Below, one piece after another: positions 30,967 through 37,607 of a DNA stretch of 42,279 bases (positions are counted from its first letter, which is position 1; every line of letters begins with the position of its first letter). The translations under genes were made by a program, and so were the position numbers. This DNA comes from a virus. The stretch covers positions 1 to 42,279 of IMG/VR virus record IMGVR_UViG_3300022859_000008. One strand, 5' to 3'. The notes beneath the pieces are model-generated. The model was given only the letters and a program-made list of their open reading frames with translations, was not told where the DNA came from and did no database searches.

Positions 30967-31524
30967 TTACTTTCTCCGGATTTCTGCTGCGTTTGCAACG
31001 AAGGCCCCGAACATATCGAGGTCGATTGGTTTACCACTCTCCATGCGCTCTTTAACAAACGCTTTCAGGGTCATGGGGTGAACGTAGGTTTTGGCCGAGG
31101 CATTGTAGCCGCGGTCCTGCAACATCCCGAGCACATCGCCCGCGACATTGTCTTCTCCTTTGCCGAAGGAGCAGGTGACATCGTTCTTGATGATGTCATC
31201 GAGGCCCTCGGACCTTAGCCACCCCAGAGCTTCGTCCTTGCGGTCTGCTGGGATAGAAGCATGCACCATCATCTTACGAGTGACAGTCACCCCGTCTACG
31301 TCAATACGCTCCACGCCCATCTCATCCATGAGCGCAGGTATCTTGTCGATAGAAAGGTTTTGCTTATCAGCCTTGAGTGACTTGAGGTGCAGCTCAGTAT
31401 CCTTGATCTGGTCTTCGACTGAGCGAAGCGTCTTTACAAGGTCACTGAGAGTCTTGCTGGTGCCTACATCTACATCGCCGAGGGCACCAGCTTCGTCGAA
31501 GATGTCGTCAAATATATCAGTCAT
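30967..31524 (-). CDS. Conserved replication-operon protein, function unknown
   Basis: A 185-residue protein, first gene of the minus-strand replication operon. Residues 24-60 form a predicted coiled coil (LVKTLRSVEDQIKDTELHLK), followed by a beta hairpin (VERIDVDGVTVTRKMMVHAS) and a helical C-terminus with YVHPMTLKAFVKERMESGKP. I recognise it as widespread in marine podoviruses beside the SSB-like gene, but know no function. Its stop abuts the SSB-like ATG, so they are probably translated in a fixed ratio. A role as an SSB or recombination partner is possible. Confidence 0.65.
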   Translation of the reverse strand: MTDIFDDIFDEAGALGDVDVGTSKTLSDLVKTLRSVEDQIKDTELHLKSLKADKQNLSIDKIPALMDEMGVERIDVDGVTVTRKMMVHASIPADRKDEALGWLRSEGLDDIIKNDVTCSFGKGEDNVAGDVLGMLQDRGYNASAKTYVHPMTLKAFVKERMESGKPIDLDMFGAFVANAAEIRRK

Positions 31525-31551
31525 AAGTTTTTTCCTCTTCAGGGTTGATTG

Positions 31552-31573
31552 TGGGCAACTTGTTTGCTACCCA
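31552..31573. promoter_or_regulatory. Imperfect inverted repeat, possible operator
   Basis: TGGGCAAC ... GCTACCCA is an inverted repeat with 6 of 8 paired positions and a 6-base centre. It begins 8 bases beyond the minus-strand -10 element, at the expected transcription start, where a repressor would block the replication operon. Confidence 0.35.
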
Positions 31574-31580
31574 TAACCAG

Positions 31581-31609
31581 AACATAGAGACAGGGAAGAG
31601 GGTTGTCAA
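31581..31609 (-). promoter_or_regulatory. Sigma-70-type promoter of the replication operon
   Basis: On the minus strand, TTGACA (31609-31604) is a perfect -35, followed by a 17-base spacer and TATGTT (31586-31581). It points at the 185-residue gene 50 bases downstream. Its -35 element overlaps the ATG of the divergent helicase gene. Confidence 0.65.
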
Positions 31610-33108
31610 TGGAGTTCTTTAAAACAAAACCATACCAACAGCAGCTTGAGGGTTTTCCCTTTAAGCTGCCACCGTATGCACATCAGCTGGAGGCTGTTTC
31701 GAAAAGTTGGGATCGCGAAGGTTACGCTTTTCTAGCTGACATGGGCACCGGGAAAAGTAAGATGCTTATCGACACCATAGGCATGCTGTACTTAAACGAG
31801 GAGATCAACTTCGCTCTGATCATCGCACCCAAGGGTGTGTTTCGCAACTGGCCGGAAAAAGAATTGCCAGAGCACATGTCGGATGCAGTAAAGCACCGGG
31901 TGATTCGCTGGTCCTCTAGCTCCACCAAAAAAGCCAAGGAAGAGATGGCTTCTGTTAAGGACGACTTTGACGGACTTACTGTATTCGTAATGAACGTAGA
32001 GGCCTTCTCTTCTCTGAAAGGGCGGAACGCAGGGGAGTGGATGGCTAAACGATTTGGCGTGAACGGGTTGATCGCAATCGATGAAAGCACAACCATCAAA
32101 AACCCTAAAGCTAAACGAACCAAAGCACTGACCAAGATCGCATCTGGTTTCCAGTATCGACGAATCCTCACAGGATCACCTGTGTCGAACAGCCCAATGG
32201 ATGTCTACTCTCAGTTCGAGTTCATCGGTTCAGGGTCACTGGGATTTGAATCTTACTACGCATTTCAAAACAGGTATGCCGTCACACAACGGCGCAGCAT
32301 GGGTGCACATAGCTTCGATCAGATCGTAGGCTACCGAAACATTGAAGAGCTGACCGATCGTATCGACAGGCACGCTTACCGCGTTCGCAAAGAGGATTGT
32401 CTTGACCTGCCTGACCGCACTTTCACCACGCGCCTCGTACCTTTGTCACCGGAGCAGTTCAGGATGTATGAGCAGCTCAGAACCATGGCCTTAACCATGT
32501 TGGAAACAGGTGAACTGGTGACAGCGCCTGCGGTAATCACCCAGCTCTTGCGGATGCAACAGGTGCTGTGTGGGCACATCCAAACCGATGACGGGGAACT
32601 TAAAACCTTTCCCTGCCCCCGCCTGGATGCCGCCCTCGACATCGCTCAAGAAACCAGCGGGAAGGTTATCTACTTTGCACGGTTCCGCTATGACATTCAG
32701 CAGCTGGTAGAGAGGTTGAGGAAAGAGTTTGGGGAGCATTCGGCGGCCGCATACTACGGAGACACCACTGTCGAAGAACGCAGCCAGATTATGAAGGACT
32801 TCCAGAACCCAGACCACCCTCTCCGCTTTTTTGTAGGTAACCCTTCAACAGCAGGGTACGGCTTGACGCTAACACAGGCAAAAACAACTGTGTTTTACAG
32901 CAACTCCTTTTCACTGGAGCAAAGAATACAGGCACAAGACAGGAACTATCGCATCGGCCAGGATCAAAAAGTGCTTTACATAGACCTGATAAGTGATGGT
33001 ACAATAGACCAGCACATCGTGCAGTCTTTGAAGAACAAGATTGATCTGAGTGCGAAAGTTCTAGGCGAAGAGGCAATGAAATGGCTAAATGTAAAACCAT
33101 CGAAATAG
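31609..33108 (+). CDS. SNF2-type superfamily 2 helicase/translocase
   Basis: A 499-residue protein with the SNF2 motif series: Q-like PPYAHQLEAV, Walker A ADMGTGKSK (residues 43-51), a motif II IDES replacing DEAH/DEGH (around 157), motif III LTGSP, a C-terminal motif V region FFVGNPSTAGYGLTL and motif VI IQAQDRNYRIGQ. Such enzymes move along double-stranded DNA and remodel protein-DNA complexes or forks. ATG at 31609 is preferred over TTG at 31603 because of the GGAAGAGG site. The gene faces away from the replication operon, so it is separately controlled. An HNH gene begins within its last 28 bases. Confidence 0.88.
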   Translation: MEFFKTKPYQQQLEGFPFKLPPYAHQLEAVSKSWDREGYAFLADMGTGKSKMLIDTIGMLYLNEEINFALIIAPKGVFRNWPEKELPEHMSDAVKHRVIRWSSSSTKKAKEEMASVKDDFDGLTVFVMNVEAFSSLKGRNAGEWMAKRFGVNGLIAIDESTTIKNPKAKRTKALTKIASGFQYRRILTGSPVSNSPMDVYSQFEFIGSGSLGFESYYAFQNRYAVTQRRSMGAHSFDQIVGYRNIEELTDRIDRHAYRVRKEDCLDLPDRTFTTRLVPLSPEQFRMYEQLRTMALTMLETGELVTAPAVITQLLRMQQVLCGHIQTDDGELKTFPCPRLDAALDIAQETSGKVIYFARFRYDIQQLVERLRKEFGEHSAAAYYGDTTVEERSQIMKDFQNPDHPLRFFVGNPSTAGYGLTLTQAKTTVFYSNSFSLEQRIQAQDRNYRIGQDQKVLYIDLISDGTIDQHIVQSLKNKIDLSAKVLGEEAMKWLNVKPSK

Positions 33109-33629
33109 GGCTGTTTAAAAAACTGCTCCAGTACAGCCCCCAAACAGGGAAGCTATACTGGAGACCTCGAGACGAAAGCACCTCACCAAGACCAGCGTCT
33201 TTCAACACCAGACACGCACACACTGAGGCGGGGTGCCAGAATGATAAAGGGTATATGCTGCTTTCGGTGTGCAACCAGAGGCTTCGTGCGCATCGAATTA
33301 TATATGCCATGATGACAGGTGAGTGGCCCGAAGAGATCGATCATATTAACGGTGATCGATCGGATAACCGTTGGTCAAATCTTCGGAACGTGACCCATAG
33401 AGAGAACCGGGCAAACAGCTACGGGTGGTCTAAGAAAACCAGCTCAAAGTTTATAGGTGTGTGCAAGCAGACAGGCTCTGACCGCTGGAAGGCGCAGGCC
33501 AGCGTGAACGGTAAAGCCAAGCACCTTGGTTTGTTCGACTCAGAGATTGAGGCTGCTAAAGCACGAGACGATTTTGTGGCCAGCATTAACCCATACGCTA
33601 GACTGAATTTTCCAAAGGATCTGATATGA
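33081..33629 (+). CDS. HNH homing endonuclease with AP2 domain
   Basis: A 182-residue protein. An N-terminal LFKKLLQYSPQTGKLYWRPR module precedes the HNH core (RLRAHRIIYAMMTGEWPEEI, DHINGDRSDNRWSNLRNVT) with intact His-His/Asn residues, then an AP2 domain (SSKFIGVCKQTGSDRWKAQA, KHLGLFDSEIEAAKA). It starts inside the end of the SNF2 helicase gene in another frame and overlaps the next gene by 4 bases, so it is tightly woven into the operon. It is a free-standing selfish element rather than an intron or intein resident. Confidence 0.88.
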   Translation: MAKCKTIEIGLFKKLLQYSPQTGKLYWRPRDESTSPRPASFNTRHAHTEAGCQNDKGYMLLSVCNQRLRAHRIIYAMMTGEWPEEIDHINGDRSDNRWSNLRNVTHRENRANSYGWSKKTSSKFIGVCKQTGSDRWKAQASVNGKAKHLGLFDSEIEAAKARDDFVASINPYARLNFPKDLI

Positions 33630-33901
33630 CCGACAAGCTAGAAGACCATGACGACATCATAGAAGTATTCGTCGACTACAAGAAGGGCCTTCGAACCATG
33701 AAGACGGCCACCGCAGAGATGGTCCGCCTGGGGTTCGAGGAGAACGTAGCCTATGCCATGCTCAAGAGCATGAAGAAGCATAATGTCGTCGACATCCGAA
33801 ACAAATCCTACGAGCCTCCGCAGCTGGTCGGCACCGACAAGAGTCGGAAACGAAGGGCTTGCACTGACGATGCAAGTGGGGTAGAAACAGACAACAAATG
33901 A
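33626..33901 (+). CDS. Small protein with UBA-like helices, function unknown
   Basis: A 91-residue protein. The N-terminus is acidic (EDHDDIIEVFVDYKKG), the middle AEMVRLGFEENVAYAMLKSM resembles a three-helix UBA-type or HTH module, and the C-terminus is basic (DKSRKRRAC). The ATG overlaps the HNH stop (ATGA), showing coupling. A regulatory role is possible; no function is claimed. Confidence 0.55.
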   Translation: MTDKLEDHDDIIEVFVDYKKGLRTMKTATAEMVRLGFEENVAYAMLKSMKKHNVVDIRNKSYEPPQLVGTDKSRKRRACTDDASGVETDNK

Positions 33902-33911
33902 CGAGGATGCT

Positions 33912-34076
33912 ATGCCCAAGAAGAACACCGCAGCCGACCTGAAGTTTCGCAACGTGGGTCTACTACTTGAAGATCACGAGATGCTCCGCCAGCTCGCCGA
34001 CCGCGAGCAACGCTCGATGGCCCGCCAGCTTTCCGTCCTGATTCGGAAAGCGCTGGAGGATGCAGAGGAAGTATGA
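33912..34076 (+). CDS. 54-residue ribbon-helix-helix DNA-binding protein
   Basis: A complete small gene behind an ACGAGG site, with ATG at 33912 and TGA at 34074-34076. The protein shows an Arc/MetJ-like pattern: a strand (LKFRNVGLLL), helix one (EDHEMLRQLADRE), a turn and helix two (SMARQLSVLIRKALEDAEE). Such dimers insert the strand into operator DNA as repressors. It is the last gene before a terminator and stands near the divergent promoter region at 31525-31608, so it could be the repressor of one of those units. That target is an inference. Confidence 0.7.
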   Translation: MPKKNTAADLKFRNVGLLLEDHEMLRQLADREQRSMARQLSVLIRKALEDAEEV

Positions 34077-34109
34077 TACCTTACCCCTGTCATACTTCCT
34101 CCCAAACTC

Positions 34110-34135
34110 GGACGGCCCTTGTGGCCGTCCTTTTT
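34110..34135 (+). terminator. Rho-independent terminator before the lysis genes
   Basis: A perfect 8-bp stem GGACGGCC/GGCCGTCC (34110-34117 and 34123-34130) with a CTTGT loop is followed by TTTTTC. It lies 33 bases after the RHH stop and 15 bases before the amidase ATG, leaving no room for a promoter in between. Lysis genes may depend on read-through or antitermination. Confidence 0.88.
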
Positions 34136-34150
34136 CATTGAGGTGAACAC

Positions 34151-34813
34151 ATGCGAAAACTGAACACGATCTACATTCATTGCACCGCGACCCGAAAAGA
34201 GTGGTGGGCGGACCGTCGACCCACTGAAAAGGTTGACGAGGTACGACGCTGGCATACACAAGGTCGAGGGTGGAGTGACGTAGGCTACCACTACCTCATC
34301 GATTTGGATGGAACAGTGGTTGAGGGTCGCCCCATTGAGAAGGCCGGTGCCCATGTCAAGGGACACAATGCCAACAGCGTCGGTATCTCCCTGTTCGGTG
34401 GCCATGGCTCGGACCAGTACGACAAGTTCGAGGACAACTTCACACCCGAGCAGGATCGTGCGTTGCGCAAGCTCATCGCGCAGCTCCGCATGGAGTATCC
34501 GTCGATCACAAAAGTCCGAGGGCACAATGAGGTGTCCCCCAAAATGTGCCCAGGCTTCCAGGTGGACAAATGGTTGAACAGCGCAGAGACCGAGAAGAAA
34601 CCCGAGCGCAAGAAGATTGCGCAGACCAAGACAATCCAAGCTTCGTCTGTTGCAAAGCTGGCGACGCTCGCGTCACCTGCGACGATTGCCACTGTCGGTG
34701 GGCTGGAGTGGCAGAAGCTCCTGATCATGGGCGTGTTCGCCTTGGTGGCTCTGGTCGCGTTGGGGGTAGTTGACCTCGAGCGTCTCAAGAAATGGAACCT
34801 CGGAGACCGTTAA
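34151..34813 (+). CDS. N-acetylmuramoyl-L-alanine amidase with C-terminal membrane anchor
   Basis: A 220-residue protein. The T7 lysozyme/Amidase_2 fold is clear: H10 (IYIHCTAT), Y46 (WSDVGYHYLI), H125 (VRGHNEVSP), K131 and C133 (PKMCPGF) correspond to zinc ligands and catalytic residues. It cleaves the amide bond between glycan and stem peptide. A charged linker (about 146-165) leads to a hydrophobic segment at 189-207 (LLIMGVFALVALVALGVV) and a basic tail. A C-terminal anchor is unusual for this family and could hold the enzyme at the membrane until lysis, or give it holin-like activity. The TAA overlaps the next ATG. Confidence 0.88.
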   Translation: MRKLNTIYIHCTATRKEWWADRRPTEKVDEVRRWHTQGRGWSDVGYHYLIDLDGTVVEGRPIEKAGAHVKGHNANSVGISLFGGHGSDQYDKFEDNFTPEQDRALRKLIAQLRMEYPSITKVRGHNEVSPKMCPGFQVDKWLNSAETEKKPERKKIAQTKTIQASSVAKLATLASPATIATVGGLEWQKLLIMGVFALVALVALGVVDLERLKKWNLGDR

Positions 34814-35052
34814 TGTTCTTGCTCGGCAAACTGAAGATGTATGCGGCGCTGATTGGTGCGGCCTTGGTGGCAGTCGTGACTGTCTACTACCGAGGGCGTG
34901 CCGATGGCAGGGATGAGCTCGAGTACGAGATCAAGGATGACCGCCTAGAAAAGATACTCAAAGCAAAGGATGTACAGGATGACGTACAAGCTCTTGATGA
35001 TAATGGCCTTGCTGACCGCGCCTCTCGCTGGGTGCGCAACGATAACGGGTGA
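34813..35052 (+). CDS. Rz-like inner-membrane spanin
   Basis: A 79-residue protein with an N-terminal membrane segment (residues 9-25, MYAALIGAALVAVVTVYY) and a charged, helical periplasmic part (RDELEYEIKDDRLEKILKAK), the layout of an i-spanin. The Rz1-like gene begins inside it in another frame, the classic arrangement. Together they would join inner and outer membranes and disrupt the outer membrane in the last lysis step. The ATG at 34813 overlaps the amidase stop. Confidence 0.78.
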   Translation: MFLLGKLKMYAALIGAALVAVVTVYYRGRADGRDELEYEIKDDRLEKILKAKDVQDDVQALDDNGLADRASRWVRNDNG

Positions 35053-35188
35053 CACATACTGCGACATAGCCTCGCCTCTATACTTCGATTCCGACAAGAC
35101 TGTCTCATGGTTGTTGCAGAATGATCGTAACCTCATGGTCGATATCATTGTCCACAACGAGACGAACGAACGGATATGCAGAAACTAA
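34970..35188 (+). CDS. Rz1-like outer-membrane lipoprotein spanin
   Basis: A 72-residue protein with a signal peptide and lipobox LAGC (Cys22), followed by TITGDTYCDIASPLYFDSD and a short C-terminus with two more cysteines. It starts 83 bases before the end of the Rz-like gene in a different frame. After lipidation it would sit in the outer membrane and bind the inner spanin. ATG at 34979 is an alternative start that gives a more typical signal peptide. It lacks the Pro-rich stretch common in coliphage Rz1. Confidence 0.78.
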   Translation: MYRMTYKLLMIMALLTAPLAGCATITGDTYCDIASPLYFDSDKTVSWLLQNDRNLMVDIIVHNETNERICRN

Positions 35189-35347
35189 ATGCCCTCAGCA
35201 GCCTGCTGCACGGTGTATCATTCCGTGATACACACGAGAGCCTGTGCTCCCGTGCGTGGCGCTTACAAAGTGAGAACAGGTTCTGGAAAATCTGGACCCA
35301 TGTGTTCGGAAGGAGGCATTGCTACACCTCCTTCGAACACTACTGGC
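35189..35347. other. Convergent intergenic stretch with two strong hairpins
   Basis: Between the lysis genes and the opposing small-gene operon lie GTGTATCA/TGATACAC (35213-35220, 35226-35233, loop TTCCG) and a longer stem GTGTTCG-AAGGAGG/CCTCCTTCGAACAC (35302-35316 and 35327-35340, one bulged G). Neither has a U-tract. They may act as bidirectional terminators or RNA-protecting structures. A 79-codon plus-strand open frame here is not convincing. Confidence 0.5.
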
Positions 35348-35866
35348 TTATTCCTCTGTCGGATCCTCATCAAAGTCCCGAGTGTGAATCGCCCACACCC
35401 GGTGCGAAGAACGGCTCTGATCAGGTGAGCTGAACACGTCAGCCTTGACGATGTCGCCAGAGGCGAACAGGCCCTTGCACAGCGCGCCTACAGCGCCCGC
35501 ATCCATGCTCATCATCCGTGCCATCGTCGCCGTGCGCATCGGTCCGTGCTCCTCGAGCAGATCCTTGATGTGCTCGTGAGGTTTGTAGTTGATCACCACA
35601 TCTGGCGTTTCCTCCTCGTCGTCAAGATCATCGAAGATCGAACCTCGGACCACGGCCCGCATAGCACGCCACGGGACGTGGTCACGCTTGTCCTCGTAGT
35701 TCGGCATCAGGTGGGCTTCCAGCACGTCACCGTGCTTGATCTTCACGGCGCTGACGATACGCGCGTTGATGAACACCGCCTCGCCTTCTTCCGTTGCAGC
35801 AAAGGCGCTGCCCACTGTTGTGACCTGGTCTACGATGATGTTCTTTTTCTCAATCATATTAAGCAT
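35348..35866 (-). CDS. Predicted nucleic-acid-binding protein with winged-helix-like end
   Basis: A 172-residue protein. Residues 20-80 (AVFINARIVSAVKIKHGDVL, AHLMPNYEDKRDHVPWRAMR) resemble a small beta-barrel found in marine phage proteins that recalls cold-shock/OB folds. Residues 105-150 (HIKDLLEEHGPMRTATMARM, AVGALCKGLFASGDIVKAD) look like a winged helix. It is the last gene of the minus-strand accessory operon and overlaps the upstream gene by 8 bases. A regulatory function is likely but not established. Confidence 0.55.
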   Translation of the reverse strand: MLNMIEKKNIIVDQVTTVGSAFAATEEGEAVFINARIVSAVKIKHGDVLEAHLMPNYEDKRDHVPWRAMRAVVRGSIFDDLDDEEETPDVVINYKPHEHIKDLLEEHGPMRTATMARMMSMDAGAVGALCKGLFASGDIVKADVFSSPDQSRSSHRVWAIHTRDFDEDPTEE

Positions 35867-36227
35867 TGGTTGTCTCCGTTTGTGTTTCTTCTGTGTGGGC
35901 GTCCCGAAGGACTTCTACGATATACTCCGCAAGTGTCGCGCACCCTGTTCCCAAGGTCTGATCGCTGAGCCAGTCTACCTGCTCTCGGGTCAACGCTGCA
36001 AGGATGTCGCTGATCGATCCGTACTTCACGTTCTGTTGCGCCAGCTGGTAGCGGATGTCCCCTCGCCCCTTGGACGCAAGTCTTCCATGCTGTCGACCAC
36101 GGTACAAGGCACTGTTGACCATGCTGTAAGACACATCCAGTGCCGCGGCGATCTCCTTCGGTTTCATTCCCTGCCGCTTCATCTCCCAGATCTGAAACGT
36201 CCGCTCTTTGGTTTGTTGTCCGTGCAT
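35859..36227 (-). CDS. Predicted HTH regulator
   Basis: A 122-residue protein. Residues 15-45 (MKRQGMKPKEIAAALDVSYS, MVNSALYRGRQHG) form a helix-turn-helix of the type in sigma-like or transposase-type regulators. The remaining part is helical (SISDILAALTREQVDWLSDQ, CATLAEYIVEVLRDA). It has an AAGGAGA site. It probably binds DNA to control phage or host genes; the target is unknown. Confidence 0.6.
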   Translation of the reverse strand: MHGQQTKERTFQIWEMKRQGMKPKEIAAALDVSYSMVNSALYRGRQHGRLASKGRGDIRYQLAQQNVKYGSISDILAALTREQVDWLSDQTLGTGCATLAEYIVEVLRDAHTEETQTETTNA

Positions 36228-36237
36228 CGTGCTCTCC

Positions 36238-36474
36238 TTAATGTATGCTGTGGTCCATGTGGTGGACGGTAAATGACTCAGGTGTGTTGGCCACCTCAGA
36301 CAGGTAGCGGAGGTATGCTGCTGTGTTCTGCAGCCCGTGAGCCATGCTCACAACCGTCAGGATAAAGGCGCACAGCATCTCCTCGTCGAAGTCATCAGGT
36401 AGGCTCTTCTGAAACGCTGTAACGACGTCGCATACAGCGTCAAGGGTGTCCTTCAGTTCTCGCTCCTCGGTCAT
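36238..36474 (-). CDS. Small helical protein, unknown function
   Basis: A 78-residue acidic helical protein (TLDAVCDVVTAFQKSLPDDF, MLCAFILTVVSMAHGLQNTA). The central hydrophobic helix is amphipathic rather than clearly transmembrane. Its ATG overlaps the stop of the upstream 56-residue gene (ATGA). Unrecognised. Confidence 0.5.
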   Translation of the reverse strand: MTEERELKDTLDAVCDVVTAFQKSLPDDFDEEMLCAFILTVVSMAHGLQNTAAYLRYLSEVANTPESFTVHHMDHSIH

Positions 36475-36641
36475 TGGTCTTCCTCAAGCATTGCCTTGTA
36501 GCGGGCGATCCGCTCCTCCAAGATAGCCAGGTCCGTGCTCACCCAGGATGGTCGCACGCCCTGGTATTTGAGGGCGATGTTGCTGCGTTCAGCGGACCAC
36601 GCCGCGATGCAATCCTTGATCTCGTCTTGAGGTAGGGTCAT
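36471..36641 (-). CDS. 56-residue protein, unknown function
   Basis: A complete small gene with an AAGGAGA site 8 bases before its ATG; the start overlaps the upstream TGA and its own TGA overlaps the downstream ATG. The protein begins MTLPQDEIKDCIAAWSAERS and ends with a charged helix (AILEERIARYKAMLEEDQ), similar in style to the coiled C-terminus of the gene at 38661-39179. Coupling on both sides supports a real gene. Confidence 0.55.
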   Translation of the reverse strand: MTLPQDEIKDCIAAWSAERSNIALKYQGVRPSWVSTDLAILEERIARYKAMLEEDQ

Positions 36642-36799
36642 TGGGTCTCTCCTTCTTTCACAATCAAATCCAAAGCTCGTTGGATGTCATACACGCTGGG
36701 CGTCGGGCCGCCGCGCTCGTAACCCTGCAGCTCGGCTCGTAGTGCGTTGCGCAGATCCTTCGTATACTCAAAGGCTTGGTTCAGTTTGTCTTGGTTCAT
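36638..36799 (-). CDS. 53-residue protein, unknown function
   Basis: A complete small gene, ATG at 36799 and TGA at 36640-36638 overlapping the next ATG. It is charged and helical (MNQDKLNQAFEYTKDLRNAL, AELQGYERGGPTPSVYDIQR). It contains no motif I recognise. The Shine-Dalgarno site of the next gene lies within its last codons. Confidence 0.5.
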   Translation of the reverse strand: MNQDKLNQAFEYTKDLRNALRAELQGYERGGPTPSVYDIQRALDLIVKEGETQ

Positions 36800-36975
36800 G
36801 GTTCTCGGTCCTCGATCCAGTCATATACTTCCTGCAGGTCCACGCCGTAGGCCGCGCACCGCAGCACCAAAGCAAGTGCCTCGTTCAGCAGCAGCTGAAC
36901 CGTGTCCTCTGGCAGGACACGTCCTCCAAGTAAGTCATGCGTTCTAGTAATCCAATAGGGTCTACAACCTGCCAA
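36796..36975 (-). CDS. Possible small gene with unclear start
   Basis: An open frame on the minus strand whose TGA overlaps the next ATG exactly as its operon neighbours do. The C-terminal 38 residues (LPEDTVQLLLNEALALVLRC, AAYGVDLQEVYDWIEDREP) look like genuine helical coding sequence. There is no ATG; TTG at 36975 is the outermost choice and gives 59 residues. Its 5' part overlaps the end of the 240-residue Ala-rich protein in another frame. Possibly that upstream gene shifts frame into it. Confidence 0.35.
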   Translation of the reverse strand: MAGCRPYWITRTHDLLGGRVLPEDTVQLLLNEALALVLRCAAYGVDLQEVYDWIEDREP

Positions 36976-37607
36976 AAGGCGTCTCTGTTTTTGACAGCAG
37001 CAGCATAAGTAGCAGCAACAGCAGCAGCAGCAGCAGCATCAGCAGCATCAGCAGCAGCAGCACGAGCAACAGCAGCAACAGCAGCAGCAACAGCAGCATC
37101 AGCAGCAGCACGAGCAACAGCAGCATCACGAGCAACAGCAGCAGCAGCATCATAAGTAGCAGCAGCAGCATAAGCAGCAGTATAAGCACGAGCAGCAGCA
37201 TCATGACTGCGTTCACGGCACATCCTCGACCACTCAACGCCAAAGCCATAAGTGTCTGCAGTGTCCTGTAGCTGTGGCAAAACTGTTACCCACATCCAGT
37301 CAAGCAAAACACCCAGCCGTTCCTGTTCTTTGTCACGCCCTGTGCCTGCCATGTTTGGCAACAGCGCCTTGTAACGGTTACTGTTGCGTAGAACATCAGG
37401 CATGGCGTCTTGTAGTTTGATAGTAGCCTGACCCAACACCTCACTCATGCAAGCAGGTATGGTGTCAGTTAGCTCACCTTTGATCGCCAAGTTAATCGCA
37501 GCAATAGAGCAGGCGCTTTCCTTAGAGCCAAAACCCGAAGGTAACTCATGTGTGGAAAGGTATTGCTCAAGTTTGGTGCGGTGTTCTTCTGTGAATGTGT
37601 CAGTCAT
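36885..37607 (-). CDS. Conserved phage protein with long alanine-rich tract
   Basis: A 240-residue protein; ATG at 37607 is chosen for the GAGGAGA site, although the frame is open upstream to 37748. Residues 1-135 form a conserved domain (EQYLSTHELPSGFGSKESAC, LGQATIKLQDAMPDV, LGVLLDWMWVTVLPQLQ, GFGVEWSRMC) I recognise from marine phages without a known function. Residues 140-212 are about 70 percent Ala with interspersed Val, Asp, Arg and Tyr, encoded by a trinucleotide-like repeat. The end (FWQVVDPIGLLERMTYLEDV) is conserved-looking too. The Ala tract should form a long helix of variable length. Confidence 0.6.
   Translation of the reverse strand: MTDTFTEEHRTKLEQYLSTHELPSGFGSKESACSIAAINLAIKGELTDTIPACMSEVLGQATIKLQDAMPDVLRNSNRYKALLPNMAGTGRDKEQERLGVLLDWMWVTVLPQLQDTADTYGFGVEWSRMCRERSHDAAARAYTAAYAAAATYDAAAAVARDAAVARAAADAAVAAAVAAVARAAAADAADAAAAAAVAATYAAAVKNRDAFWQVVDPIGLLERMTYLEDVSCQRTRFSCC
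36996..37206 (-). repeat. GCN trinucleotide tract encoding polyalanine
   Basis: About 210 bases are almost entirely GCA/GCT-type codons (AGC/GCA runs on the plus strand) broken by ACA, ATC, ACG and TAA-like triplets. All interruptions keep the frame. The tract resembles a microsatellite that could expand or contract by slippage. Confidence 0.85.

Noticed and set aside
35176-35433. Two overlapping plus-strand frames after the spanin genes (79 and 85 codons)
   Set aside because: Both run into the opposing gene at 35348, lack good ribosome sites and look like readings of the hairpin region.
36962-37249. 95-codon leucine-rich frame in the trinucleotide tract
   Set aside because: It is an alternate reading of the polyalanine GCN tract, where any frame gives a homopolymer-like product; the Ala frame alone links to conserved flanking domains.
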